From: an uncultured Saprospiraceae bacterium
GTDB taxonomy: Bacteria; Bacteroidota; Bacteroidia; Chitinophagales; Saprospiraceae
Reading direction: 5' to 3'
Assembly (NCBI GenBank): GCA_937981555.1
Contig: CALJOK010000050.1
Span: 1 to 64,000 of the forward strand
DNA length: 64,000 bases
Shown: positions 52,585-60,553 of the stretch, piece after piece
Layout: each line of letters opens with the position of its first letter
Position numbering within the stretch: position 1 is the stretch's first letter
Notes under the pieces: generated by a model
The model's input: the letters and a program-made list of their open reading frames with translations, nothing else
Told to the model about the DNA's origin: nothing
The model's database searches: none
Translations under genes and position numbers: made by a program

Positions 52585-53379
52585 CTAATCTTCCCCTAAT
52601 GCCTCTTGAACCATCAACGTCAATTTCACAAAATCCTCCACCGAAAGTTTTTCTGGACGAAGTGTAAAAATTTCATCTTTAAATAACTCATTTCCCGCCT
52701 CTTCCTTTTCTTTAAAAAACAATTTCATGGTATTTCGTAACATCTTCCGTCGTTGTCCAAATGCTTGCTTCACCACTCTTCGAAACATTTTATAATCACA
52801 ACCCAAATCTAAGTTTTCTTTTCGAGTCATTTGAATTACCCCCGATTGAACTTTTGGTGGCGGATCAAAATTCATCCGATCGACAGTAAATAAATATTTC
52901 CCATCATAAAATGCTTGAATCAAAACACTAATGACTCCATAGACTTTAGTGCCTGGTGGTGCTACGATTCGCTCTGCAACTTCCTTCTGGAACATGCCGA
53001 CCATTTCAGGAATTAACTCTTTATAGTCGAGCATTTTAAACATAATCTGCGAAGAAATATTGTAGGGGAAATTTCCAATTAAACCGAATTGCTTTCCATC
53101 AAAAGTTTCAGATAAGTTTGACTTCAGGAAATCACCAGAAATGATTTTGTTTTCCAACTGAGGGAAATTTTCCTCCAAAAAACTCACCATATCTCGATCC
53201 GCTTCTACGACTTTTAAATCATATTCTTTTTGCAAAAGATATTTTGTCAACATTCCTTTTCCTGGACCAACTTCCAAAACATGATCATAGGAATCACTCA
53301 GTTGTAATCCATTCGCAATATCCTCTGTGATGATTTCACTATTTAAAAAATGTTGTCCGAATGATTTTTTTGCTTTCAC
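52585..53379 (-). CDS. rsmA: 16S rRNA (adenine(1518)-N(6)/adenine(1519)-N(6))-dimethyltransferase
   Basis: 264-residue KsgA-type enzyme that dimethylates two adjacent adenines of the 16S rRNA 3' hairpin. Motifs: KSFGQHFL (5-12), SAM-binding LEVGPGKGMLT (35-45), acidic E59-D61 (VVEADRD), GD in SGDFLK (81-86) and the active-site NFPY (103-106; usual form NLPY). The C-terminal RNA-contact part has FGQRRKMLRNTMK. Length matches the family. No gene upstream on the same strand within 300 bp, the likely partner being the yqeY-like gene downstream. Confidence 0.96.
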   Translation of the reverse strand: MKAKKSFGQHFLNSEIITEDIANGLQLSDSYDHVLEVGPGKGMLTKYLLQKEYDLKVVEADRDMVSFLEENFPQLENKIISGDFLKSNLSETFDGKQFGLIGNFPYNISSQIMFKMLDYKELIPEMVGMFQKEVAERIVAPPGTKVYGVISVLIQAFYDGKYLFTVDRMNFDPPPKVQSGVIQMTRKENLDLGCDYKMFRRVVKQAFGQRRKMLRNTMKLFFKEKEEAGNELFKDEIFTLRPEKLSVEDFVKLTLMVQEALGED

Positions 53380-53711
53380 TATTTATTTTTTTTAGCCTTT
53401 TCAATTTATAAAATGAGAACTATAGTCATGGTTCTTGTCAGACTTAATAATTCACCTTTTGAAATCCTAAGACTTAATTAATTACTTTTTTTAAGATACT
53501 TAAAAATTTGATATTCAAGGGGAAGCGAGATTTTATCTTTCTAAAAACATCGTTTTACCAAGTCTCAAATTTTCGTATTAATTCTTTATATTTGCCAATT
53601 ATTTTTAAAACCAATTTATAATAAAATCAAAAATCAGTAACGATAATTGAGTTTGAGTTTTAAGCAACTGATCTTCGACGGGTTACTTTTTTTGAAATCT
53701 AAATTCTTCGG
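53380..53711. other. Intergenic region between divergent rsmA and aminopeptidase genes
   Basis: 332 bp with no gene seen. It holds the aminopeptidase -7 element at 53587-53594. No inverted repeat stands out. Confidence 0.5.
53587..53594 (+). promoter_or_regulatory. -7 promoter element of the M17 aminopeptidase gene
   Basis: TATATTTG matches TAnnTTTG, 117 bp before the ATG at 53712. No clear -33 TTTG at the usual distance. Confidence 0.5.
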
Positions 53712-55157
53712 ATGAATACTAAAATTTCGATATCAAGGTCGAATAAATATAAGGATGATCTCATAATTCTTTCTGACCAAAATAATTTAAGTTGGGCAAC
53801 CGATTTTTTATCAAAATCAGAAGAAGCATTTTTGAAATCTGCTGCAAAGAAAGAAATCAATTTTGTATTTATACCCAATGTAGACAGAAATGTTGTTGTT
53901 CAGTTTTTGAAAAAAGGAAAAGATGCATCTTATCACAAAGAAGATGTACGATTGGCAGGGAATGAAATTTTACAAACACTTTCTAATTATAAAGTTTCAA
54001 AAGTTGAAATCCTTAATCAATGTAAGGAGAATAATACTTTGGAATATGTAGAAGGAATGGCTTTGGGGAATTATCAATTTCTAAAATATTTTAAGGATCG
54101 AAAGGAAAAAGAAAATTCACTTCGAGAAATTAGAATTAATAAATCTGCTGCAGTCGAAAAAGAGGTAAAAGATTTGGTGGCCGTTTTAGAGGCAACTTGT
54201 GATGCAAGAGATTTGGTAAATGAACCATTTTCATTTTTGACTGCACCACAGTTGAGTAAAGAAATTCAAAAAATAGGAAAGGCTTCCGGTTTTTCAGTTC
54301 AAGTTTTTGACAAGAAGAAAATTGAACAAATGAAAATGGGTGGAATCCTTGCCGTCAATTTAGGAAGTATCGACCCACCTCGTTTTAATATTTTAACTTG
54401 GAAACCTAAGAATGCAAAGAATAAAAAACCAATCGTTTTGGTTGGCAAAGGAATCGTATATGATACAGGTGGATTGAGTTTGAAGCCTACGGCAAATTCA
54501 ATGGATTTCATGAAGTGCGATATGGGTGGAGCGGCGACAGTTGTAGGAGCAATGAGTGCTATTTCGAAAGCAAAATTACCGCTTCATGTTATTGCTTTAG
54601 TTCCTTCTACAGACAATCGTCCTGGCTTGAATGCTTATGCTCCTGGAGATGTAATCACGATGTATGACGGAACAACTGTGGAAGTTTTGAATACCGATGC
54701 AGAAGGAAGATTAGTATTGGCAGATGCATTGCATTATGCTAAAAAATATAAACCAGAATTAGTGATGGACTTTGCCACATTGACTGGCGCAGCAGCTCGG
54801 GCAATTGGAGAAGATGGCGTTTGTTTTATGGGAACGGCTGATAAAAAGGTAAAAAGTGATTTGGAAGAAAGTGGATTGGAAGTCTATGAAAGATTAGTAG
54901 AGTTTCCACTTTGGAGAGAGTATGGCGAGCAAATGAAATCAAATATTGCCGACCTCAAAAATCTTGGAGGACCTGCTGCGGGAATGATTACTGCTGGGAA
55001 ATTTTTAGAACATTTTACAGGCGGAGAATACCCTTGGATGCATTTTGATATTGCAGGTCCAGCGTATTTAAAAGCTGCCAATGGCTATCGAACAAAAGAA
55101 GGAACAGGTGTAGGAGTGAGATTGATGTTTGACTTTTTGAAAAAATATAACTCTTAA
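53712..55157 (+). CDS. Leucyl aminopeptidase (M17 family)
   Basis: 481 residues, near the family norm (about 500). The C-terminal catalytic domain (about 165-481) carries the two-metal site: GKGIVYDTGGLSLKP (metal Lys and Asp), DMGGAATVVG, the diagnostic NTDAEGRLVLADAL (about 334-347) and the LTGAAARAIGEDG loop. The N-terminal macro-type domain (1-160) sets the hexamer. It removes N-terminal residues from peptides; in Bacteroidota it is a general cytoplasmic peptidase. It ends 58 bp before pdxA, and no terminator lies between, so the pair may be cotranscribed. Confidence 0.93.
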   Translation: MNTKISISRSNKYKDDLIILSDQNNLSWATDFLSKSEEAFLKSAAKKEINFVFIPNVDRNVVVQFLKKGKDASYHKEDVRLAGNEILQTLSNYKVSKVEILNQCKENNTLEYVEGMALGNYQFLKYFKDRKEKENSLREIRINKSAAVEKEVKDLVAVLEATCDARDLVNEPFSFLTAPQLSKEIQKIGKASGFSVQVFDKKKIEQMKMGGILAVNLGSIDPPRFNILTWKPKNAKNKKPIVLVGKGIVYDTGGLSLKPTANSMDFMKCDMGGAATVVGAMSAISKAKLPLHVIALVPSTDNRPGLNAYAPGDVITMYDGTTVEVLNTDAEGRLVLADALHYAKKYKPELVMDFATLTGAAARAIGEDGVCFMGTADKKVKSDLEESGLEVYERLVEFPLWREYGEQMKSNIADLKNLGGPAAGMITAGKFLEHFTGGEYPWMHFDIAGPAYLKAANGYRTKEGTGVGVRLMFDFLKKYNS

Positions 55158-55215
55158 AAAAAATGAATTTAAAACTTCTTATCCTTAACAAGTTTTATTT
55201 TTATAAAAAACATTT

Positions 55216-56316
55216 TTGAAAATGGAAAAGAAAAAAATAGGAATTAGCATCGGCGATATTAATGGTGTAGGATTAGAAGTAATTCTTAAAACAATATCGG
55301 ATAAGAAAATCTTAGATTTTTGTACGCCTATTATTTATGCTTCATCGAAGGTCGTTTCTTATCATAAAAATATGATCGGAATGGAAGACTTTCATTTTCA
55401 ATCTATAAATTCAGGACAGAAACCTTATCATGGAAAAGTGAATGTAGTGAATTGCTGGAATGAAGATGTAAATATTACGATTGGTGCTCCTTCTGAAAGT
55501 GGTGGAAAGTATGCGTACAAATCTTTAGCTGCGGCCACTCAAGAATTAAAAGAAGGATATATTGATGCATTGGTGACTGCACCAATTCACAAAAAAGGAA
55601 TGCAAGATACTGGATTCCAATTTACAGGTCATACAGAGTATTTGACCAAAGAATTAAATGGAATTGAAAGTTTGATGTTGATGGTCAATGATAATTTGCG
55701 AGTTGGAGTAGTGACTAATCATCTTCCATTAAAAGATGTTGCAGGCGCAATTACCAAGGAAAAAATTGCGAATAAATTAAAAATATTAAATAAAACTTTA
55801 AAGCGTGATTTTGGAATCGAACGACCTACCATTGCAGTTCTTGGATTAAATCCACATGCAGGTGATGGGGGGATGTTAGGTGATGAAGAAGAGAAATTGA
55901 TACGACCTATTATCATCGAAAGTAAAAAGAAAGGATATATTGCTAATGGACCATTTCCAGCAGATGGATTTTTTGGATCAGGTGACTATCGGAAATTTGA
56001 TGGGATTTTGGCAATGTATCATGACCAAGGTTTAGTACCATTTAAAGCACTCTCTTTTGGTGAAGGAGTAAACTTTACCGCAGGACTTTCTGCTATTAGA
56101 ACTTCCCCTGATCATGGAACTGCATTTGATATTGCAGGAATGAATATGGCAAATCCTAGTTCATTTCGGAGAGCATTATTTTTAGCAATAGATATAGCTA
56201 AACAAAGAAATGACTTCGATGAAAGTCATGAAAACCCAGTAGTAAGTCGAAGTAAAAAATATACACAAGGAGAAGATGAAATGATTAAAGAATCGAAAGG
56301 AGCAAAGAGAAACTAA
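55216..56316 (+). CDS. pdxA: 4-hydroxythreonine-4-phosphate dehydrogenase
   Basis: 366 residues. PdxA oxidises 4-phospho-hydroxy-L-threonine to feed pyridoxal phosphate synthesis by the DXP-dependent route. Motifs: IGISIGDINGVGLEVILK start, ALVTAPIHKKGMQ, FTGHTEYL with one metal His, VLGLNPHAGDGGMLG with the second, NGPFPADGFF and MYHDQGLVPFKALSFGEGVNFTAGL with the third, then SPDHGTAFDIAG. The start may be the first ATG at 55216 or the next at 55222 (MEKKKIG). The C-terminal 30 residues (ENPVVSRSKKYTQ onward) extend slightly beyond the E. coli end. Confidence 0.95.
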   Translation: MKMEKKKIGISIGDINGVGLEVILKTISDKKILDFCTPIIYASSKVVSYHKNMIGMEDFHFQSINSGQKPYHGKVNVVNCWNEDVNITIGAPSESGGKYAYKSLAAATQELKEGYIDALVTAPIHKKGMQDTGFQFTGHTEYLTKELNGIESLMLMVNDNLRVGVVTNHLPLKDVAGAITKEKIANKLKILNKTLKRDFGIERPTIAVLGLNPHAGDGGMLGDEEEKLIRPIIIESKKKGYIANGPFPADGFFGSGDYRKFDGILAMYHDQGLVPFKALSFGEGVNFTAGLSAIRTSPDHGTAFDIAGMNMANPSSFRRALFLAIDIAKQRNDFDESHENPVVSRSKKYTQGEDEMIKESKGAKRN

Positions 56317-56330
56317 AAATGTAAATATAT

Positions 56331-56344
56331 TAACGCTAGCGTTA
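56331..56344. promoter_or_regulatory. Perfect 14-bp palindrome downstream of pdxA
   Basis: TAACGCTAGCGTTA is a perfect palindrome without loop, 15 bp after the pdxA stop and 19 bp before its terminator. It could be a protein-binding site, although its position downstream of a gene is odd. Confidence 0.4.
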
Positions 56345-56362
56345 CATGTTTTGTAAAAAAAG

Positions 56363-56397
56363 AAAAGAGGCTTTCGGAATACCGAAAACCTCTTTTT
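56363..56397. terminator. Bidirectional terminator between pdxA and the glucosaminidase gene
   Basis: Arms AAAAGAGGCTTTCGG (56363-56377) and CCGAAAACCTCTTTT (56382-56396), one mismatch, between convergent genes. Confidence 0.87.
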
Positions 56398-56445
56398 AAG
56401 TTATCATCAAAGTAAAGATTTAGGTTTTTTCGTTTGATGTTTAAA

Positions 56446-57213
56446 TTATCTTTTATTCAATAGAATTGAAGCACTATTCAAAATGTTTTTATTTCCTTTG
56501 GAAGCAAATTTCCTCAAGCCATCCCCTCTTTTATAATCATCAGGCAATACAAATGCTTTAGGTGCAACCATTGAAATAGGAGCAGGGGTTCGATTTGGTT
56601 GAGACTCATTTGGGAAATTTTGAGCAATAACCATATCCAACATAGGTGCACCTTCGCTTGCAATAATTGCAGGACGCTCTTCAGGCATTAAATCAAATTT
56701 ATGTAATTCGTATTTTTTAATCGTATTGATTAATTTATAAGCATACTTTTTATCTGTAGCGTATCCACATTTTTTTAAGCCATGCGCCCATTTCTTATAA
56801 TCAGTTCGTTCGTAAGTAAATAACCTTTCATATCTTGGATTGTTACTCAAGAATTCGGAATGATCTACGTATGAATCTTCCGCATTATCATAAGCGCGAA
56901 AGCACGATTTTACTAATCTTCCATTCTTAAAATCATCATCTTTAATAAAGAATGTCGGTCCACTCCAAGTACTTTTGCATTTTATTCCAAAATGATTATT
57001 GGCTTTAAGAGCCAATGAACCGTTTCCCCATGATGACTCTAATATTCCTTGAGCTAAAGTTATGCTTGCAGGAATCCCACTTCGATGCATTTCACGAATT
57101 GCAATTTTTTGATAAGTTTCAATATAATTTGTAGGTTGAGCAAAACTACTTTTTGAAATTCCACAAAGCAATAGGATAACTAATCCCCAGAAAATAATTT
57201 TTGACTTAAACAT
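56446..57213 (-). CDS. Secreted GH73-type N-acetylglucosaminidase
   Basis: 255 residues. Signal peptide 1-25 (IIFWGLVILLLCGISKSSFAQ). Residues 30-175 are a GH73/FlgJ-like glucosaminidase: YIETYQKIAIREMHRSGIPASITLAQGILES puts the catalytic Glu at 59, followed by SSWGNGSLALKANNHFGIKC, FRAYDNAEDSYVDHSEFL, NNPRYERLF and KCGYATDKKYAYKLINTIKKY. It cleaves glycan strands of peptidoglycan. The C-terminal 80 residues lack LysM repeats that often accompany these enzymes; they hold PRxP-like and DYKRGDGLRKFASKG segments. Monocistronic. Confidence 0.93.
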   Translation of the reverse strand: MFKSKIIFWGLVILLLCGISKSSFAQPTNYIETYQKIAIREMHRSGIPASITLAQGILESSWGNGSLALKANNHFGIKCKSTWSGPTFFIKDDDFKNGRLVKSCFRAYDNAEDSYVDHSEFLSNNPRYERLFTYERTDYKKWAHGLKKCGYATDKKYAYKLINTIKKYELHKFDLMPEERPAIIASEGAPMLDMVIAQNFPNESQPNRTPAPISMVAPKAFVLPDDYKRGDGLRKFASKGNKNILNSASILLNKR

Positions 57214-57913
57214 AGAATAACCTTTTTTAAGAATGTGAAAAAATCACTATAGTTCAATCTAAAATAGAGGGATACTTTAGATACAGGAGGTTATCTTTCT
57301 TTCGGAGGGAATTGAAAGTTTTGGTTTAGTGATATTAATATACCTTGCAAAAACCATGGCAACACATGATAAAAAATCACAAATAGTAAGTTTATTAAAT
57401 ATTTTAAAAAAATAATGTGACTGCCTTATTCTGGTATTTCTCTTTTTTGGAAAAAGTTTAAAGTTACATTAAGCTATTTTAAAATGTGTATTGGGTTGGA
57501 AATGATAAGTTTAATTACTGAAGTAAATATATTTTGAGGGAATCAGGAGATATAATAGGAATAATTTATTTGAAAAATGTTACATATATTAAATTCCATT
57601 TTTCGCATTTCTTGAAAATATATTGTCAATAGGTGTGGCACATTAGTTGCAAAATATAAATTATATAACAATTACTCTCCGAATTTTTTCTAAAAAATAT
57701 ATTTTCAAAACTTTTTTTCAAGTTTATATTTGCTTAAATAGCATTATTTATATTTTTTATTTTGCAAAATGCAACAATTTAAATTTTTTATAGATTTTTA
57801 AAAAAATAAGTTATTTTTGCACTACGAAAACGAATGATGAGAAAATTTAAGTTCAATCTATTTGAACAGATGAATTGAATTATTTTTTTTAACAAACATT
57901 ACTACTTTTTATT
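57214..57913. other. 700-bp intergenic region
   Basis: AT-rich and without a supported gene. The plus-strand promoter of the DksA-like gene lies near its right end (57812-57819). I looked for long inverted or tandem repeats and small frames and found nothing convincing; a small RNA cannot be excluded. Confidence 0.4.
57812..57819 (+). promoter_or_regulatory. -7 promoter element of the DksA-like gene
   Basis: TATTTTTG matches TAnnTTTG, 94 bp before the ATG at 57914. Confidence 0.5.
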
Positions 57914-58294
57914 ATGGGTAAAAATACAGATCGAGTTAAAACTCGTTATAACAATAAGGAGTTATCTGAATTCCAAAAGATAATTGAAGAAAAATTAGTG
58001 GAGGCTAAAAAGCAATTAAGTTTTTATAAAAATCAATTATCTGAAATGGCAGATAATCCAGATACAAAAGTTAAAGGCTTAGATGATGGATTGAGTACGG
58101 TTGAAAATGAACGCTTAAGTTCGATGGCTTTGAGAATGCAGAAACATATTCAGCATTTAGAAAATGCTAAGCTTCGTATTCAAAATAAGGTTTATGGAAT
58201 TTGTAGAGTTACAGGAAAATTGATTGCCAAAGAACGGTTAGTTGCTGTTCCACATGCAACCTTAAGTATGGAGGCAAAAGAAAAAAGAAAATAG
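57914..58294 (+). CDS. DksA/TraR-like protein with degenerate zinc finger
   Basis: 126 residues. Coiled-coil N-terminus (about 15-50 and 62-92, ELSEFQKIIEEKLVEAKKQLSFYKNQL), a conserved turn LDDGLSTVENERLSS and a C-terminal finger region YGICRVTGKLIAKERLVAVPHATL (94-117). Only Cys97 of the four zinc Cys remains; Thr100 takes the second position and the two later ones are gone. The overall shape is that of DksA-type proteins that enter the RNA polymerase secondary channel. It lies directly upstream of lspA, as in many Bacteroidota. Confidence 0.85.
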   Translation: MGKNTDRVKTRYNNKELSEFQKIIEEKLVEAKKQLSFYKNQLSEMADNPDTKVKGLDDGLSTVENERLSSMALRMQKHIQHLENAKLRIQNKVYGICRVTGKLIAKERLVAVPHATLSMEAKEKRK

Positions 58295-58317
58295 AAAAAT
58301 CTCTAGATAGGTTTTAA

Positions 58318-58359
58318 AAGATAGTGATTATACTTTTGATAGGTGTAATCACTATTTTC
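58318..58359 (+). terminator. Hairpin terminator of the DksA-like gene
   Basis: AAGATAGTGATTA-type stem (58321-58334) against GTAATCACTATTTT (58343-58359), one mismatch, then a short T-run; it is 25 bp after the stop and before the lspA promoter. Confidence 0.65.
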
Positions 58360-58376
58360 ATTTAAGCATACTTATG

Positions 58377-58384
58377 TATATTTG
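58377..58384 (+). promoter_or_regulatory. -7 promoter element of lspA
   Basis: TATATTTG matches TAnnTTTG, 44 bp before the TTG start codon of lspA. Confidence 0.55.
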
Positions 58385-58428
58385 CGCCTGTTTCAGGTCA
58401 TTTTAGGCAAATAATAAATTTCAAGAGT

Positions 58429-59211
58429 TTGAAGAAATCACATATTTTAGTTTTAATTGTTTTGTTGGTACTCATTATTGATCAATCACTTAAAATTTGG
58501 GTGAAGACTAATATGTACATCGGAGAGGATTCTTTTATTGATTGGAGTTGGACTCCAATGTGGGCAAGAATTCATTTTATAGAGAATCCAGGGATGGCAT
58601 TTGGAATTGAAATATGGGGAGATAATGGAAAATTGATTCTGAGTTTGTTTCGAATTGTAGCTGTTGGACTCTTGATTTATTTTATTCGAACTCTTTTAAA
58701 ATCGAAAGCTTCATTAGGATTGTTGATTAGTTTTTCGTTAATACTTGCTGGTGCAATTGGAAATATTTTAGATAGTGCATTTTATGGTTTAATTTTTTCC
58801 GCTTCTTATCATGGATCAATTGCTCAATTCCTTCCAGAGGGTGGAGGTTATGCTGGTTTTTTACATGGGAAGGTGGTGGACATGTTTTACTTTCCTATGT
58901 ATGATGGGTTTTTTCCAGATTGGATGCCATTTGTTGGAGGAAAAGACTTCTTATTTTTTAGACCAATTTTTAATGTTGCAGATGTTGCGATTAGTGTAGG
59001 AGTAATTAGTATCTTATTATTTCAACGAAGTTTTTTTAGTTCAGAAGCTAATTTAAACATGGCTGAAATTAATTCAGAATCTACACTTGATCCAACGGAA
59101 CAAATCGACTCATCATTGTCAAATGAAGAATTAGAAGAACAAGAAAAGAAAGTGGATAAAAAGGATTTGGAAATAAATGATGTAAAAAAAAGCGATAATG
59201 ATTTAACTTAA
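58429..59211 (+). CDS. lspA: Signal peptidase II (prolipoprotein signal peptidase)
   Basis: 260 residues, started by TTG at 58429. Removes the signal peptide of lipoproteins after lipidation. Four membrane helices. Motifs: VLIIDQSLKIWVK (14-26), ENPGMAFGIE (52-61), GNILDSA (111-117), VVDMFYF (149-155, catalytic Asp151) and FNVADVAISVG (181-191, catalytic Asp185). Two insertions separate these: about 25 residues between GNILD and VVD, and a PMYDGFFPDW loop of about 25 residues before FNVAD. The C-terminal 50 residues are acidic and rich in Ser, Glu and Lys. The family average is 160-200 residues. Several lipoproteins in this window are its likely substrates. Confidence 0.92.
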   Translation: MKKSHILVLIVLLVLIIDQSLKIWVKTNMYIGEDSFIDWSWTPMWARIHFIENPGMAFGIEIWGDNGKLILSLFRIVAVGLLIYFIRTLLKSKASLGLLISFSLILAGAIGNILDSAFYGLIFSASYHGSIAQFLPEGGGYAGFLHGKVVDMFYFPMYDGFFPDWMPFVGGKDFLFFRPIFNVADVAISVGVISILLFQRSFFSSEANLNMAEINSESTLDPTEQIDSSLSNEELEEQEKKVDKKDLEINDVKKSDNDLT

Positions 59212-59230
59212 AATTAACCAATAGCAAAGA

Positions 59231-59271
59231 AAAAGGGTGGTGTCAATGAATGACATCACCCTTTTTTTTTT
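59231..59271 (+). terminator. Rho-independent terminator of lspA
   Basis: Stem AAAAGGGTGGTGTCA (59231-59245) and TGACATCACCCTTTT (59251-59265), loop ATGAA, one wobble pair, followed by nine or more T. Confidence 0.92.
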
Positions 59272-59306
59272 CTTTACTATTAGTTTGGGGGGATCAATTT
59301 ATCTTT

Positions 59307-59615
59307 TTATTCAGCATCTAAAAAAGCATCTACAGCTTTTAAGACACTAGCTACTTTAGGGTAGTCAATACTATAATGAATAAATTTCCCTTCTCTCTTA
59401 GTAAGTACGACACCTGCTACTCTCAAAATTCTGAGGTGCTGTGAAGTGATAGACTGTTCAAGTTTAAGTGTATTGTAAATTTTGTTGACGTTGATCGTCT
59501 TATTATTATCAATAAACTCTAAAATTTGCAACCTAAGTGGATGGGCTAATGCCCTGAGTATTTCGGCAGAGTTTTTCAACCTTTCATTGTTGATATTTAC
59601 TTTCGCCTTTCTCAT
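59307..59615 (-). CDS. ArsR-type winged-helix regulator, 102 aa
   Basis: 102 residues with the ArsR/SmtB winged helix: SAEILRALAHPLRLQILEFI, then the recognition helix region EQSITSQHLRILRVAGVV and the wing KREGKFIHYSID. It has no cysteine, so the ELCVCDL and other metal-binding sites of ArsR-type sensors are absent. Its paralogue is 225 bp away on the same strand, in separate transcripts. Its signal and targets are unknown. The start MRKAKVNINNE has an upstream minus-strand CATATTTG, one mismatch from the -7 consensus. Confidence 0.87.
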   Translation of the reverse strand: MRKAKVNINNERLKNSAEILRALAHPLRLQILEFIDNNKTINVNKIYNTLKLEQSITSQHLRILRVAGVVLTKREGKFIHYSIDYPKVASVLKAVDAFLDAE

Positions 59616-59701
59616 AGGTACGGGTTTTAGTATGTGGAAAAGAATAAAAAATACTTAGCAAATATGCAATTTTTATTCTTTTTTACAAAAGAAAAGACAA
59701 A

Positions 59702-59735
59702 AAAAAGCGGCAAATCCAGGGATTTGCCGCTTTTT
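59702..59735 (-). terminator. Terminator of the 112-residue ArsR-type gene
   Basis: Perfect 16-bp arms AAAAAGCGGCAAATCC (59702-59717) and GGATTTGCCGCTTTTT (59720-59735) with a 2-nt apex. It lies between the two ArsR-type genes and separates their transcripts. Confidence 0.92.
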
Positions 59736-59840
59736 AGTTTTCTTAAGGTATAATAAGCTTAAGCCTAATCAAATGTAATTTTTTTTCATATAAAGCGAAT
59801 AAATGCTATTGAAAAATTTAGTATATGATTTGTTAAATTC

Positions 59841-60179
59841 TTAAGCTGCTAACTCTTCTACCAATCTTGAAATCTGATTCAACCGATCAGCATCTAAAGA
59901 GTAGTAAATGAATTTTCCTTGTCTGTCTGTAGCCACTACTCCTGCTCTTCTAAGGATAGCTAAATGTTGAGATGCAACTGATTGCTCTAATCTTAATTTG
60001 ATATAGATATCAGTAACAGTCATCTTAGAATTTTCTTCTAACAAGTCAATAATTTTTTGACGTAATTTGTGGTTAACTGCTCGTAAAACTAGAACTGCTT
60101 TACGTAACTCAGAATAGTCTAATTGAATGTCTTTTTTCCCTTTTTTTAGAATGACAGTTTCATTCTTTTGCTTTCTCAT
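59841..60179 (-). CDS. ArsR-type winged-helix regulator, 112 aa
   Basis: 112 residues, closely related to the 102-residue protein next to it: LRKAVLVLRAVNHKLRQKIIDLLEEN, LRLEQSVASQHLAILRRAGVV, DRQGKFIYYSLDADRL. It has a longer N-terminus (MRKQKNETVILKKGKKDIQLD). It has no cysteine, so a metal-sensing role through thiol ligands is unlikely. It is a monocistronic gene with a strong terminator. The gap upstream (60180-60553) holds a palindrome that could be its operator. Confidence 0.87.
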   Translation of the reverse strand: MRKQKNETVILKKGKKDIQLDYSELRKAVLVLRAVNHKLRQKIIDLLEENSKMTVTDIYIKLRLEQSVASQHLAILRRAGVVATDRQGKFIYYSLDADRLNQISRLVEELAA

Positions 60180-60553
60180 ATTAATATGTTTTTTTGATTA
60201 AAAAATATTACTCATAGTAAAATCAAAATGTAAAATTCATAGTATTAATCTGTTATATATCTATATACTATTTTGATGCCAAAAATATTATATAAGTATA
60301 TGTTGTAAGATATAAAGTATCTGATACTTAACAAAAAATAAAAGTAGTAAAAAGTGAATAAATATATTTTGTAATTTGTTTTGACTTAGAGTAGGTCTAA
60401 ATTTTAACTTCCTGACAACCAACATTTTATGAGATTAACTTCAAACTAATTCAGTCTTTATTTTTGATAAACCCCTATGCGGATTTTATAGTGAAAACCA
60501 TGATTTGCTCGACTAAATTCTATCGTTATTTTGTTGGTTTTTTAAACCTTATT
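60180..60553. other. Intergenic region upstream of the ArsR-type gene
   Basis: 374 bp, very AT-rich, between the tsaB stop and the ArsR-type start. It holds the palindrome at 60315-60329 and weaker AT dyads (for example near 60250-60270). No gene seen. Confidence 0.5.
60315..60329 (-). promoter_or_regulatory. Candidate operator palindrome
   Basis: AAGTATC-T-GATACTT is a 7-bp perfect dyad about one base, 136 bp upstream of the 112-residue ArsR-type gene. Its size fits a winged-helix dimer; the link to the regulator is inferred. Confidence 0.45.

Noticed and set aside
57214-57913. Hidden gene in the 700-bp gap
   Set aside because: No frame with start, protein-like composition and terminator was found on either strand.
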